Source: Methylobacterium sp. Leaf99 (GTDB lineage: Bacteria; Pseudomonadota; Alphaproteobacteria; Rhizobiales; Beijerinckiaceae). From it: a stretch of 64,000 nt of DNA. The stretch is taken from positions 124,181 through 188,180 of the forward strand of contig NZ_LMMU01000009.1 of assembly GCF_001422375.1 (NCBI RefSeq), in the 5' to 3' direction. This document shows, piece by piece, positions 1 to 9,003 of this stretch (its first letter is position 1; the number at the start of each line of letters is the position of its first letter). The position numbers and the translations under genes are program-made. The notes under the pieces are model-generated. The model saw only the letters and a program-made list of their open reading frames with translations, was not told where the DNA came from and made no database searches.

Positions 1-1
1 C

Positions 2-73
2 GTCGGTATCGAGGACCACGCCTTGCGAATCCTCGTGGTGAACGTCGGAAATCGCCGCTCGGTCTATCGCTGA
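2..73 (+). CDS. C-terminal tail of a RelE/ParE-family toxin (partial)
   Basis: The first bases hold an open frame entering from outside the window and stopping at a TGA at 71-73. The 23 residues end in VVNVGNRRSVYR. That ending is typical of RelE/ParE-type mRNA interferase or gyrase toxins, whose last beta strand usually reads like VxxVGHRRDVY. The start, the catalytic part and any antitoxin lie upstream of the window, so neither completeness nor target can be judged. The assignment rests on this short tail alone. Confidence 0.5.
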   Translation, partial: VGIEDHALRILVVNVGNRRSVYR

Positions 74-169
74 GATCGTTTTGCGGTAGACGCGTCTTCG
101 ACGACGCGTGATAGCGCGGTCACACCTTCCCTGAAGGCTTACGGACAGGCGCTTGATCCAGACAATCCC

Positions 170-820
170 GTGCGGCTGACCGCCCAAAACCTCACCGTCC
201 GCCGCTCCGGCCGCCGCATCTTTTCGGACGTGTCGTTCACCGTCGATGCCGGCGAGGCCCTGATGGTCACCGGGCGCAACGGCGCCGGCAAGTCGACCTT
301 GCTCGCCGTGCTCGCCGGCCGCCTCAAGCCCGAGGCCGGGACCCTCACGGTGGCGGGGGTCGGCGAGGCGACCCTGCCCGAATGCCTGCACGTAGTCGGC
401 CACCGCGACGGGCTGAAGAGCCCGCTCACGGCGGAAGAGAACCTCGCCTTCGCCCGTGACCTCCTGGGGATGCCCACCGCGAGCCCGCGCGCGGCCCTGG
501 AGGAACTCGGCCTCGGCCACGCGTTGAAGCTGCCGGTGGCCTACCTGTCCGCCGGGCAGCGCCGGCGGGTGGCGCTCGCCCGCCTCCTGGTGTGCCGGCG
601 GCCGCTCTGGCTCCTCGACGAGCCGACGGCGGCCCTCGACGTCGCCTCGCAGGGGGTGCTCTCCGGCATGATGGCGCGCCACCGGGCGGAAGGCGGCCTC
701 GTCATCGCGGCGACTCACCAGGCCCTCGGCCTCGACGGCGCCCGCGAGCTCCGCATCGAGCCGGCCCGACCCGACGCACGGGCGTCCCAAGCCGCCGCGG
801 CCGGAGACGTGTGGTGGTGA
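170..820 (+). CDS. ccmA: Heme exporter ATP-binding subunit CcmA
   Basis: This 216-residue ABC ATPase is the energy subunit of the CcmABCD complex, which handles heme for cytochrome c maturation on the periplasmic side of the inner membrane. Visible motifs are the Walker A loop GRNGAGKS at about residues 35-42, the ABC signature LSAGQRRR at about 127, and Walker B LWLLDEPTAALD near 145. The length fits CcmA (about 200-220). GTG at 170 is taken as the start because the conserved beta strand MRLTAQNLTV follows directly. The stop overlaps the start of ccmB by one base, so the two are translationally coupled. The other ccm genes are not in the window. Confidence 0.93.
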   Translation: MRLTAQNLTVRRSGRRIFSDVSFTVDAGEALMVTGRNGAGKSTLLAVLAGRLKPEAGTLTVAGVGEATLPECLHVVGHRDGLKSPLTAEENLAFARDLLGMPTASPRAALEELGLGHALKLPVAYLSAGQRRRVALARLLVCRRPLWLLDEPTAALDVASQGVLSGMMARHRAEGGLVIAATHQALGLDGARELRIEPARPDARASQAAAAGDVWW

Positions 821-1485
821 TGCGCGCCCTGAAAGCCCTCGTCGCCCGCGACTTGGCACTCGCCGCCCGGGTCGGCGGCTCGGGGGCCCTGTCCCTGGTG
901 TTCTTCCTCATGATCGTGGCCGTGGTGCCGTTCGCCCTCGGGCCCGACCTCAACCTGCTGTCGCGGATCGGCCCCGCCATCCTGTGGCTGGCGGCGGTGC
1001 TCGCCACCCTCATCGGCCTCGACCGCCTGTTCCAGGCCGACGAAGAGGACGGCTCCCTGGACCTCATGACCGGCGCGCCGGTGCCCATGGAGCTCGTGGT
1101 TCTGGCCAAGGTCCTGGCCCACTGGCTGACCACCGGCCTGCCCCTCGCGCTGGCCGCCCCCCTGTTCGGCCTGCTCGTGGCGCTCGACGGCACGGCCATG
1201 GCCGCCACCAGCCTGACCCTGCTGGTGGGCACCCCGGCCCTGACCTTCATCGGCGCCGTCGGCTCGGCCCTCACCGCCTCGATCCGGCGCGGCGGGCTGA
1301 TTCTGGCCGTGGTGGTGCTGCCCCTGATGATCCCGACCCTGATCTTCGGCGTCTCGGCGAGCGAGGCGGCCCTCGGCGGCACGGTGCCGTTCACGACGCC
1401 GCTCGCCATCCTCGCCGGCCTCACCCTCATCGCCGGGGTGGTCGGCACCGTGGCGGCGGCGGCGGCCCTGCGCTGGAGCGAATGA
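820..1485 (+). CDS. ccmB: Heme exporter membrane subunit CcmB
   Basis: This is a 221-residue integral membrane protein, the usual CcmB length, with about six hydrophobic segments (for example LSLVFFLMIVAVVPFAL near residue 23 and ILWLAAVLATLIGL near 50). The sequence DEEDGSLDLM after the second segment is characteristic of CcmB. It forms the permease part of the CcmAB transporter required for release of holo-CcmE in c-type cytochrome assembly. The ATG at 820 overlaps the ccmA stop codon, which fixes this start over longer upstream possibilities. ccmC is not found directly downstream; the next gene is an unrelated dehydrogenase. Confidence 0.93.
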   Translation: MRALKALVARDLALAARVGGSGALSLVFFLMIVAVVPFALGPDLNLLSRIGPAILWLAAVLATLIGLDRLFQADEEDGSLDLMTGAPVPMELVVLAKVLAHWLTTGLPLALAAPLFGLLVALDGTAMAATSLTLLVGTPALTFIGAVGSALTASIRRGGLILAVVVLPLMIPTLIFGVSASEAALGGTVPFTTPLAILAGLTLIAGVVGTVAAAAALRWSE

Positions 1486-1577
1486 CGGGTCTGTGACCTT
1501 CGGTCCGGCGAACCGGGCCGGGGCCCGGCGCTTGTCCCGTCGAAGGCCCCCGACGGGGGCCGCCCGACGGAGTTCCC

Positions 1578-2435
1578 ATGGTCGATTACCCCAAGCCCCC
1601 GTTCCCGCAGCCGCCGATTCCCTATCCGGGCCGGTCCGGTGAGATGAATCCGAAGCCGGACCACGGCGAGGACAGCTACCGGGGCTCGGGCAAGCTCACC
1701 GGCAAGGTCGCACTCATCACCGGCGGCGACAGCGGCATCGGCCGGGCGGTGGCCATCGCCTATGCCCGCGAGGGCGCCGACATCGCGCTCAGCTACCTCG
1801 ACGAGCACGACGACGCCAAGGACACCGCCGCCTGGGTCGAGCGCGCCGGCCGCCGCGTCGTCCTGCTGCCCGGCGACGTCGCCGATCACCGCCACTGCGC
1901 GAGCCTCGTCGAGAAGACCGTCGCGGAATTCGGCCGCCTCGACATCGTGGTGAACAACGCGGCGTTCCAGAAGCTCGCCGACACCCTGGAGGACATTGAG
2001 ATCGCCGACTGGGACCGGCACTACGCCGTCAACGTCCACGCGATGTTCTACATCCTCAAGGCCGCCTCGCCGCACCTGAAGCCGGGGGCGTCCATCATCA
2101 ACACCTCGTCGGTGAACGCCAAGAACCCGGTGGAGCAGCAGCTCGCCTACTCGTCCACCAAGGCGGCCATCGCCAACATGACCACCAACCTCGCCAAGAC
2201 CCTCGGGCCGCGCGGCATCCGCGCCAACGCGGTGCTGCCGGGGCCGATCTGGACGCCCCTGATCCCCGCGACCATGTACACGGAGCAGGTCGAGACCTTC
2301 GGCTCGAAGACGCCGCTCGGCCGCCCCGGCCAGCCGGCCGAACTCGCCGGCGCCTACGTGCTCCTGGCCTCGGACGAAGGCAGCTACATGAGCGGCGCGA
2401 TGATCGCCGTGACGGGCGGCATGGTCACGATCTGA
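1578..2435 (+). CDS. SDR-family oxidoreductase (YghA/YhdF-like)
   Basis: This is a 285-residue classical short-chain dehydrogenase. It has the nucleotide-binding motif TGGDSGIGRA at about residues 49-58, the NNAA motif near 130, and the active-site Ser plus Tyr-x-x-x-Lys (TSSVNAKN, YSSTK) near 176-195. The proline-rich N-terminal extension (PKPPFPQPPIPYPG) before the Rossmann fold is typical of the YghA/YhdF (general stress protein 39) subgroup, NAD(P)-dependent enzymes of uncertain substrate. It sits alone 92 bases after ccmB. A perfect hairpin follows it and separates it from the convergent gene downstream. Confidence 0.85.
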   Translation: MVDYPKPPFPQPPIPYPGRSGEMNPKPDHGEDSYRGSGKLTGKVALITGGDSGIGRAVAIAYAREGADIALSYLDEHDDAKDTAAWVERAGRRVVLLPGDVADHRHCASLVEKTVAEFGRLDIVVNNAAFQKLADTLEDIEIADWDRHYAVNVHAMFYILKAASPHLKPGASIINTSSVNAKNPVEQQLAYSSTKAAIANMTTNLAKTLGPRGIRANAVLPGPIWTPLIPATMYTEQVETFGSKTPLGRPGQPAELAGAYVLLASDEGSYMSGAMIAVTGGMVTI

Positions 2436-2444
2436 TGTCCCTCC

Positions 2445-2470
2445 GGTGCCTCCCCGGCCGGGGAGGCACC
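2445..2470. terminator. Perfect hairpin between convergent genes
   Basis: GGTGCCTCCCC, a GGCC turn, and GGGGAGGCACC form an 11-bp perfect stem. It lies exactly between the stop of the SDR gene (plus) and the stop of the convergent beta-propeller gene (minus). No T-run follows on either strand, so it may be a bidirectional terminator or an RNA 3'-end protector; the position is the main support. Confidence 0.6.
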
Positions 2471-2480
2471 GTCGACGGCG

Positions 2481-3689
2481 TCACACCACGGGGTCGGCGT
2501 CGATCCGAATCTTCAGGATGGCGTAGGGCGGCGTCTGCGCGTCGGTTCCGCCATTGTATTCCGGCCGGCGGTTCACCTGGGCCGACGAGATGTGGAGCCA
2601 GCGGTCGGGGGTGATCCAGAACGTGTCGGCCCAGATCAGGCGCGGGTCGGAGGCCAGGATCTCGACGGTGCCGTCGGGGTTGCGCCGGCCCACCGCGTTG
2701 AACTCCTGCAGGGCGAGGTAGACCCGGTCCTTGGAATCCGTGGTGAGGCCGCCGGTCATGCCCTTCTCGCCGAGGTCCTCGACGCTGGCCGCCACCGCGG
2801 CGTCGGTGGCCTGCGGATCAAGGAGGGTGGCGGTGTCCACGGCGTAGAGGTGCCGGCCGATGAGGGGGGCGTAGTACAGGCGCCGTCCGTCGGGGCTGAG
2901 GGCGATGCCGTTGGCGCCGCCCTGGACCGGGCGGGGCGGGCTGTTCGCCTTGCGCTGGACCACGGCCCGGCCTTCAACGAACTTCGTCAGCCCCTTCTGC
3001 GACTTGGTGCTGGCATGGCCGTGGAGGCGCCGCACCACCCGCCCGGTGGCGAGGTCGACGGCGAGGATCGCGCCCTCCCCGTCCTGGCCCTGGTCGGTGA
3101 TGTAGGCGCGGGCATACCCGTCGCGGATGTCGATGCGCAGGTCGTTGAGGGACGAGGTCGGAGCGATGCCGGATTCGAGCGGCACCATCCGGAGGATGCG
3201 GTTCTGCACGATGTCCATCTGCACCAGCTTGGCGCCGCCCTTCACCGGCGGCCCGGAGCCGTCGGGCAGGCCGGCATCGAGGAGCCACAGGGTGTCGTCC
3301 CGATCGAACACGCCGTTGGGCACGTGGAACAGGCTCGCCTGGGGTTTGGTCGTATCGGGCTGGTTGGTCGCCAGGTCGGGATAGGCCCGCACGGCCCCGC
3401 CCGGAAGCACCTCGCCGAGGGTGTAGGGCACCTTGGCGTCGAAGCGCGGCATCATGATGAAGGCCCGGCCCCCGCGCGCGATGGCGAGGCCCGTCGGCGT
3501 CGAGGGCGCGTCGGCGGTGAAGGCGAGTTCGAGGCCGCCGGGCGTGCGATCCGTCGTGACGGGCCCAGGGGCCATCGCGGCAGGTTCGGATTTCGCCGTC
3601 GCGCCGGAGGCGGACAGCACGGCGGCCCCGGTGAGGCCGGCGGCACCGCCGAAGCCGGCGGCGAGGAGGTCGCGTCGGGCAAGCGTCAT
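2481..3689 (-). CDS. Secreted MRJP/yellow-like beta-propeller protein
   Basis: This 402-residue protein starts with a twin-arginine type signal (MTLARRDLLAAGFGGAAGL), so export of a folded protein by Tat is likely. The body carries repeated blade motifs of the major royal jelly protein/yellow family (NGVFDRDDTLWLLDAG, LNDLRIDIRDGYA, GANGIALSPDGRRLYY, WADTFWITPDRWLH). Bacterial members are often annotated as L-dopachrome tautomerase-related or gluconolactonase-like; the true substrate is unknown. The ATG at 3689 places the RR motif five residues in; an in-frame extension further upstream exists but would bury the signal. It is the last of three neighbouring secreted propellers. Confidence 0.75.
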   Translation of the reverse strand: MTLARRDLLAAGFGGAAGLTGAAVLSASGATAKSEPAAMAPGPVTTDRTPGGLELAFTADAPSTPTGLAIARGGRAFIMMPRFDAKVPYTLGEVLPGGAVRAYPDLATNQPDTTKPQASLFHVPNGVFDRDDTLWLLDAGLPDGSGPPVKGGAKLVQMDIVQNRILRMVPLESGIAPTSSLNDLRIDIRDGYARAYITDQGQDGEGAILAVDLATGRVVRRLHGHASTKSQKGLTKFVEGRAVVQRKANSPPRPVQGGANGIALSPDGRRLYYAPLIGRHLYAVDTATLLDPQATDAAVAASVEDLGEKGMTGGLTTDSKDRVYLALQEFNAVGRRNPDGTVEILASDPRLIWADTFWITPDRWLHISSAQVNRRPEYNGGTDAQTPPYAILKIRIDADPVV

Positions 3690-3721
3690 GATGGATCTCG
3701 GATGTTCGAACGAAACAAAAA

Positions 3722-4696
3722 TCACCCGTGGGCCGCGCCGCGGACCTTGAGGTCGATGGCCAGGATGGCGGGGCCGGAGGCGATGAAGAGGCGGCGCCCG
3801 TCGGGGCCGCCGAAGGTGACGTTGGCGGCATCCATGGCCGTGGCGATCCGGCCGAGGCGCCGGCCGTCCGGTGCGTAGACCCGCACGCCGTCGCCGCAGG
3901 CGGCGTAGACCCGCCCGTCGGCGTCGACGGTGAGCCCATCGGGCACGCCCGCCTCCACGGTGGCGAAGGGGCGCGGGGTCCCGAGGGTGCGCCCGTTCTC
4001 CACGGGGAAGGCCATGACGGCGCGGGCACCCTCGGGATTGAGGGAGCCGCCGGTGTCGGTGACGTAGAGGAGGCGCCCGTCCGGGCTGAAGGCGAGGCCG
4101 TTGGGCTGGTCGAGGGCGTCGCTCATGCCCGTGAGCGTGCCGTCGGGGTCGATGCGGTAGACCCGCCGGGCGGCCTGTGCCGGCGTGCGCACGATCCCCT
4201 CGTCCGGCATGGCGATGCCGAAGATCGGATCGGTGAACCAGATCGCGCCGTCGGGGGCCAGGACCGCGTCGTTGGGCGAGTTCAGGGGCTGACCGCCGTA
4301 GCGGTCGGCCAGGACGGTGAGCGACCCGTCGGCCTCGGCCCGCACCACCCGCCGGCCCCGGTGCTCGCAGGTGACGAGGCGGCCCCCGGCGTCGAGGGTG
4401 TTGCCGTTGGCGTTGGCCGACGGGTCGCGGACGGTTTCGACCCGGCCGTCGTCGCCGATGACGAGCATGCGATTGGCCCTGACGTCGCTGAAGACGAGGC
4501 CGCCGAGGGCGGGCGCGTAGCACGGACCCTCGCACCAGCGCCCCCCGGAATACAGGGTGGCGAGGCGCGCCTCCGCATCGACCACGGCGGCGAAGGCCGG
4601 ATCGTCGGCCCGCAGGGCTTCGGCGAGGGCGCCCCGCGGGGCGGCCGCGAGGGCGAGGCCGAGGCCGGCCCGGCGGAGGAAGCTGCGTCGGAGCAT
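3722..4696 (-). CDS. Exported SMP-30/gluconolactonase-family protein
   Basis: This 324-residue protein begins with a signal sequence containing twin arginines (MLRRSFLRRAGLGLALAAAPRGALA). The rest is a six-bladed SMP-30/gluconolaconase/LRE propeller. It keeps the family's metal- and substrate-site landmarks: CEGPCY (Glu of the EGP motif), NSPNDAV (Asn), and PNGLAFSPDGRLLYVTDT. The known activity of the family is Ca or Zn dependent hydrolysis of sugar lactones to aldonates; here the substrate is not identifiable. The start at 4696 was chosen because it gives a complete signal peptide. It lies 32 bases upstream of the next propeller gene on the same strand, so co-transcription is likely. Confidence 0.8.
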   Translation of the reverse strand: MLRRSFLRRAGLGLALAAAPRGALAEALRADDPAFAAVVDAEARLATLYSGGRWCEGPCYAPALGGLVFSDVRANRMLVIGDDGRVETVRDPSANANGNTLDAGGRLVTCEHRGRRVVRAEADGSLTVLADRYGGQPLNSPNDAVLAPDGAIWFTDPIFGIAMPDEGIVRTPAQAARRVYRIDPDGTLTGMSDALDQPNGLAFSPDGRLLYVTDTGGSLNPEGARAVMAFPVENGRTLGTPRPFATVEAGVPDGLTVDADGRVYAACGDGVRVYAPDGRRLGRIATAMDAANVTFGGPDGRRLFIASGPAILAIDLKVRGAAHG

Positions 4697-4776
4697 CGTC
4701 GCCCAGAATTCGAGGAATGAGATTCGAGGAATGGGGTTCGGGGACCGGGCGGCCCGCGGCCGCCCGGTCCGTCGGG

Positions 4777-6024
4777 TCAGCGCGCCGGCTTGGTCGAGCC
4801 GGTGGCGTCCCCGGTCGGCTTGAAGCTCCACAGGTCGGTGGGCAGGGCCGCCGGGGCGTCGGGCTTGTAGAAGGCCGAATCCTGGATGCGCGAGGTGGTG
4901 ACGTAGAGCGTCCCGTCCGGGCCCTCGCCGAAGGTGTCGGGCCAGCGCAGGCGCGCGTCCTTGATCACGGTGGCGGTCGCCGAGCCCTTGGCCGAGAGGT
5001 CGCGCACCTTGATGGAATCGTCCTGGGGCGAGGTGATGTACATCCGCCCGTCGTGCCGCGAGATGATGAGCCCGTCCGCCGGGCCGTTCTCGCCCACGAC
5101 GGCGATCTTGCCCGCCAGGCTCTTGTCGGCGAGCCCCGTCGGCATCAGGGCCGTGGCGACGCCGTCGGCCAGGGCCTCCGTCGGCAGGCTGTAGAGGGTC
5201 TTGCCCTTGATCGCCTGCCAGTAGAGGGTCTTGCCGTCCGGCGAGAGGGCGAGGCCGTCGGCGGCGAACTCGACGCCGCGCCCGTCGGGCCGGCGCAGGG
5301 GCTTGCCGTCATAGGTCACGGTCACGCCCTTGTCGGGCTGCGTCGAGGGATCGCCGTCGAGGACGCGGCGGGACACGCCGCTGTCGAGGTCCACCACCAC
5401 CAGGGCCCCCCGTGCGCCCGAATCCGTGAGGTAGGCGGTCTTGCCGTCGGGCGAGAAGCGCACGTCGTTGAGGTAGGAGCCCTGGGGCGCCACCGTGTCG
5501 TCGAACGCGATGGTCCGGCCCGGCTGGTTGGTCTTCAGGTCGATCTCGACGAGCTTGGCGCCGCCCGGCACCAGCGCCCCCATGGCGGGGGCGGCGGGAT
5601 CGAGCACCCAGACGTTGCCGTCGGGGCTCGCGACCACGCTCTGGACGCAGATCCAGTGATCCTTGGCCGAGACCTCGTCCTTCTTCGCGTTGCGCCAGGA
5701 ATTCCACGCGGCGTCGGGGAAGGGCATGACCTTGCCGTCCTTCACCTCGGCGACGGACACCTCCGTGTCCTCGGTCCAGCGCGGAAAATTGACGAAGATC
5801 CGGCCGTCCTTCGACACGGTGACGCCGGTGACCTGATGCTCGAAGCTCGCGACCTTGGTCAGCGCCGCCCCGGCGGGGGCCGGCTGCGCCACCGCGGGGG
5901 CGCCCCCCGGAACGGTGCCGGCGACGAGGGCCGCCAGGAGGGGGACGGCCAGGGAGACGAGCGGGGTGGCGGTGCGGGCCGAAGTTGCGGTGCGGGCCGA
6001 AGGAGATGTCATGTGTTGAGGCAT
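4777..6024 (-). CDS. Secreted MRJP/yellow-like beta-propeller protein
   Basis: About 415 residues, with a long alanine-rich signal region ending near VAQPAPAG, then an MRJP-like propeller (GRIFVNFPRW, NVWVLDPAAPAMG, LNDVRFSPDGKTAYLTDSG, ADGLALSPDGKTLYWQA, WPDTFGEGPDGTLYVTTS). It is a paralogue of the protein at 2481-3689, sharing motif order, and is the first gene of the three-propeller run on the minus strand. The start is uncertain: ATG at 6024 has a weak GAGAT-like site; ATG at 6012 is also possible. Function unknown beyond the family; likely periplasmic. Confidence 0.72.
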   Translation of the reverse strand: MPQHMTSPSARTATSARTATPLVSLAVPLLAALVAGTVPGGAPAVAQPAPAGAALTKVASFEHQVTGVTVSKDGRIFVNFPRWTEDTEVSVAEVKDGKVMPFPDAAWNSWRNAKKDEVSAKDHWICVQSVVASPDGNVWVLDPAAPAMGALVPGGAKLVEIDLKTNQPGRTIAFDDTVAPQGSYLNDVRFSPDGKTAYLTDSGARGALVVVDLDSGVSRRVLDGDPSTQPDKGVTVTYDGKPLRRPDGRGVEFAADGLALSPDGKTLYWQAIKGKTLYSLPTEALADGVATALMPTGLADKSLAGKIAVVGENGPADGLIISRHDGRMYITSPQDDSIKVRDLSAKGSATATVIKDARLRWPDTFGEGPDGTLYVTTSRIQDSAFYKPDAPAALPTDLWSFKPTGDATGSTKPAR

Positions 6025-6378
6025 CGCGATCTCATGGACGAGGATCTGACGAACGGGACGTTCGGGGTTCGGGCGGACAACGCACGGACCCGCGGCCAAG
6101 CTTCATCGGATTTCCCGGGCCGGTTCGACGCATGTTCGACGCATGGCAAACCGGCGCCGCGACGGCGCGAACCGCCGCGATCCCGTCGGATCGTCGGCGA
6201 AGCATGATGTGCGGAACCGGAATTCCAGTAACGGATCCGTGATGAGTTTCGCTTGCCGGGCACGGTGTTTGAAATACCAAATCCAGATCTCCCTTTATTT
6301 CCATATTAGGGGATTATTAGGGATGTTCGTCATACTGGTTCGGAAACGCGATGGAGCAAGTCCGGCGTGGGGGGATCT
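6025..6378. other. Divergent intergenic region, propeller cluster / chemoreceptor
   Basis: About 350 bases without a credible gene, separating the minus-strand propeller cluster from the plus-strand chemoreceptor. The right half (6280-6340) is visibly AT-richer than its surroundings and is the likely promoter area for the chemoreceptor. No clear hairpin or conserved operator was found by eye. Confidence 0.4.
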
Positions 6379-7851
6379 ATGTTGTTTGATTCGGGCGCAC
6401 GCGCGACACTGGACGCCATCGATCGATCGCAGGCCCGGATTGAATTCGATCTCGACGGCACAGTCCTCGACGCGAACGCCCTCTTTCTCGGAGTCGTCGA
6501 CTACGGCCTCGACGAGGTGAAGGGCCGGCATCACAGCCTCTTCGTCACCCCCGAGGAGCGGGAGAGCGCGGCCTACAAGACCTTCTGGGCGGACCTGCGC
6601 GCCGGCCGGCATCAGGCGCGGGAGTTCATGCGGATCGCCAAGGGCGGTCGCGAGGTCTGGATCCAGGGCTCGTACAACCCGGTCCTGAACCGGAGCGGCA
6701 AGGTCGTGCGGGTCGTCAAGTTCGCCACCGACATCACCGCGCAGAAGCTGCGCGCCGTCCTCGACGCCGGCCAGATCGCGGCGATCCACCGGTCCCAGGC
6801 CGTCATCCACTTCACCCTCGACGGCGTCGTCACCGACGCCAACGCGAACTTCCTCGCCGCCCTCGGCTACCGCCTCGACGAGATCAAGGGGCGGCACCAC
6901 AGCCTGTTCGTGGCGCCGGACGAGCGCGACGGTTCGGCCTATGCCGGATTCTGGCGCGCCCTGGCCGACGGCGAGCACCAGTCGGGCGAGTTCAAGCGCT
7001 TCGCCAAGGGCGGGCGCGAGGTCTGGATCTACGGGGCCTACAATCCGGTCCTCGGGGCGGACGGCAAGCCCTACGCGGTGGTGAAGTTCGCCACCGACGT
7101 CACGGCCCGGGTCAACGAACGCAACCGGCGTCTCCAGGGTCAGCGCGCCATCGACCGCGACCTCGGCCAGATCACGCAAGCCATCTCCGACGTGAGCCAG
7201 CGGGCGGCGACCACGGCGGAGGCCGCGGCGCAGACCTCCGGCAACGTCCAGGCCGTGGCGGCGGGCGCCGAGGAATTCTCGTCCTCCATCGAGGAACTGA
7301 GCCGGCACGCCGTCGAGGCCAAGGGCGCGGCCGACGAGGCCGTGGCCCGGGCGGGCGAGGCCGGGACGATCATCTCCGGGCTCACCGCCTCGGCCGAGAA
7401 GATCGGCGAGGTCATCGGGGTGATCCGCTCCATCGCCGACCAGACCAACCTGCTGGCGCTGAACGCCACCATCGAGGCGGCGCGCGCCGGCGAGGCGGGC
7501 CGGGGCTTCGCCGTGGTGGCGGCGGAGGTGAAGGCGCTGGCCAACCAGTCGTCCCGCGCCACGGAGGAGATCGGCACGCAGATCGCTGCGGTGCAGAATT
7601 CGACCAACCAGGCCGTGCGCGCCATCGAGGCCATCGGCCGGACCATCGGGCATCTCAGCGAGATCTCCCTCAGCGTCTCCTCGGCGGTGACGGAGCAGGC
7701 GGCGGTGACCCGCGACATGTCGGTGAACATGCACAACGCCGCCCAGAGCGTCGAACTCGTCCGCCAGACCATGGACGGCATCGCCCGGGCGGCCCACGAC
7801 GTCGACGCCTCGGTCCAGGCGGTGAGCGGAGCGGCCCGCGCCCTGGCGTGA
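6379..7851 (+). CDS. Soluble methyl-accepting chemotaxis protein with two PAS domains
   Basis: This 490-residue receptor has no transmembrane segment, so it should signal from the cytoplasm. Two PAS domains (about residues 15-125 and 138-245) are near-copies of each other: both contain [10 protein letters not shown] or [10 protein letters not shown], then [13 protein letters not shown] and VKFATD. A coiled region and the MCP signalling domain follow, with the hairpin tip [20 protein letters not shown] and [15 protein letters not shown]. The ATG at 6379 has a GGGGGGAT site just upstream and is preferred over a GTG at 6367. Redox, oxygen or a small ligand could be sensed through PAS. It presumably feeds a CheA such as the one at 34.1-36.8 kb. 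Confidence 0.92.
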   Translation: MLFDSGARATLDAIDRSQARIEFDLDGTVLDANALFLGVVDYGLDEVKGRHHSLFVTPEERESAAYKTFWADLRAGRHQAREFMRIAKGGREVWIQGSYNPVLNRSGKVVRVVKFATDITAQKLRAVLDAGQIAAIHRSQAVIHFTLDGVVTDANANFLAALGYRLDEIKGRHHSLFVAPDERDGSAYAGFWRALADGEHQSGEFKRFAKGGREVWIYGAYNPVLGADGKPYAVVKFATDVTARVNERNRRLQGQRAIDRDLGQITQAISDVSQRAATTAEAAAQTSGNVQAVAAGAEEFSSSIEELSRHAVEAKGAADEAVARAGEAGTIISGLTASAEKIGEVIGVIRSIADQTNLLALNATIEAARAGEAGRGFAVVAAEVKALANQSSRATEEIGTQIAAVQNSTNQAVRAIEAIGRTIGHLSEISLSVSSAVTEQAAVTRDMSVNMHNAAQSVELVRQTMDGIARAAHDVDASVQAVSGAARALA

Positions 7852-7862
7852 CGCCGCGAGGG

Positions 7863-7887
7863 GGCTGCCCGACACCGTGCGGCAGCC
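7863..7887 (+). terminator. Weak hairpin after the chemoreceptor gene
   Basis: GGCTGCC and GGCAGCC form a 7-bp perfect stem with an 11-base loop, 11 bases after the stop codon, followed by TTCTC. The short T-rich tail makes factor-independent termination possible but not strong. Confidence 0.4.
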
Positions 7888-7914
7888 TTCTCATCCGATC
7901 CTCCGGAGTGCCCA

Positions 7915-7946
7915 TGTCGCTTGCGGGATGTGTCGCTTGCGGGATG
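7915..7946. repeat. 16-bp perfect tandem duplication
   Basis: TGTCGCTTGCGGGATG occurs twice without a gap, just before repeat A1. It is outside any gene and is probably a replication-slippage product. Confidence 0.8.
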
Positions 7947-7954
7947 TGGTGAAG

Positions 7955-8060
7955 CGCGGGTCCCCTCTCCTGGAAGGAGAGGGACAGGGTGAGGTGTGTG
8001 GATTCTCCGGACAGTTCACGACCCTCACCCCAACCCTCTCCCAAACAGGCGAGGGAGTTC
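7955..8060. repeat. Interspersed palindromic repeat, family A, copy 1
   Basis: This element begins GCGGGTCCCCTCTCC and ends near CAGGCGAGGGAG. It contains a left hairpin (CCTCTCC-TGGA-AGGAGAGG), a central inverted part and a right CCTCACCCCAACCCTCTCC arm. It is a more diverged member of the family seen at 13906 and 19133. It lies between the chemoreceptor gene and the convergent response regulator gene. Confidence 0.85.
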
Positions 8061-8103
8061 TGGTGCGATCACTCGATCCGAAGCGATCCGTTGAAGTTCC
8101 GTC

Positions 8104-9003
8104 CTATTCCAGGTCCTGCAGGTGGCGGGCGGCGATGAGGGAGGCCGCCGTGCGGTTCTCGACGCCGAGCTTGGCGTAGATGCCCTCCAGGTGCTTCGTC
8201 ACCGTGCGGGGGCTCAGGCCCAGGATCTCGCCGATGTCGCGGCTGGCCTTGCCGCGGGACAGCCACAGCAGCACCTCGGCCTCGCGCCCGGTGATGGGCA
8301 GGCGCGTGCGCAGGCGTTCGAGCCCGGCCTCCGTCGGGTCCCGGGCGAGGCGCAGGAGGATCTCGTCGCCGGTCCCGCCGATGAAGCTCACGGTGTGGGC
8401 GACCCCGCCCCGGTCGGTCAGGGCCAGGGGGGGCGAGGCCGTGCCGGCGAGGCAGGCCCGCAGCCAGGACAGACCCCGGGGCGGAAGGCCGTCCGGGTCG
8501 GTGAGCCCCGCGAGCAGGCGCGCGGCCTGGGGCGTCGACCACAGGACCGCGCCCCGCCCGTCCACGGCGAACAAGGTGCGGCCGGTGGTGTCGAGGGCGG
8601 CCCGCGCGCTCTGGGCCGCCCGGGCCCCGGCGAGGTGGACCCGGATGCGCGCCAAAATCTCGTCCGGCGCGATGGGCTTCGTGACGTAGTCGACCCCGCC
8701 CGCTTCCAGGCCCTTCACGATGTGCTCGGTCTCCGACAGGCCGGTCATGAAGATCACCGGCACGTGGGCGAGGTGGCCCCTGGCCTTGAGGCGCCGGCAG
8801 GTCTCGAACCCGTCCATGCCGGGCATCACCGCGTCGAGCAGGATGATGTCGGGGGTGATCTCGTCGACGAGCGCCAGGGCGAGGTCGCCGGCCACCGCCA
8901 CCAGCACCGTGGCGCCCGAGCGCTCGATGGCCTCGGTGAGGAAGCTCAGGGTGTCGGGGGAATCGTCGACCACGAGGACGATGTCGCGGTGGGGCTCACG
9001 CAT
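8104..9003 (-). CDS. Response regulator, REC plus LuxR-type HTH
   Basis: This 299-residue protein has an N-terminal receiver (VLVVDDSPDTL; phosphoacceptor Asp57 in ILLDAVMPGMDG; Lys in VTKPIAPDEI), a middle PAS-like stretch (about 140-225, starting TTGRTLFAVDGRGAVLWS), and a C-terminal GerE/LuxR helix-turn-helix (LPITGREAEVLLWLSRGK, SPRTVTKHLEGIYAKL). It should be a transcription activator controlled by phosphorylation. Its start overlaps the stop of the upstream permease-kinase fusion by eight bases, so the two are translationally coupled and almost certainly a cognate pair. The natural target is the divergent urt-fmd operon next to the kinase gene; this is inference from position. Confidence 0.9.
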   Translation of the reverse strand: MREPHRDIVLVVDDSPDTLSFLTEAIERSGATVLVAVAGDLALALVDEITPDIILLDAVMPGMDGFETCRRLKARGHLAHVPVIFMTGLSETEHIVKGLEAGGVDYVTKPIAPDEILARIRVHLAGARAAQSARAALDTTGRTLFAVDGRGAVLWSTPQAARLLAGLTDPDGLPPRGLSWLRACLAGTASPPLALTDRGGVAHTVSFIGGTGDEILLRLARDPTEAGLERLRTRLPITGREAEVLLWLSRGKASRDIGEILGLSPRTVTKHLEGIYAKLGVENRTAASLIAARHLQDLE

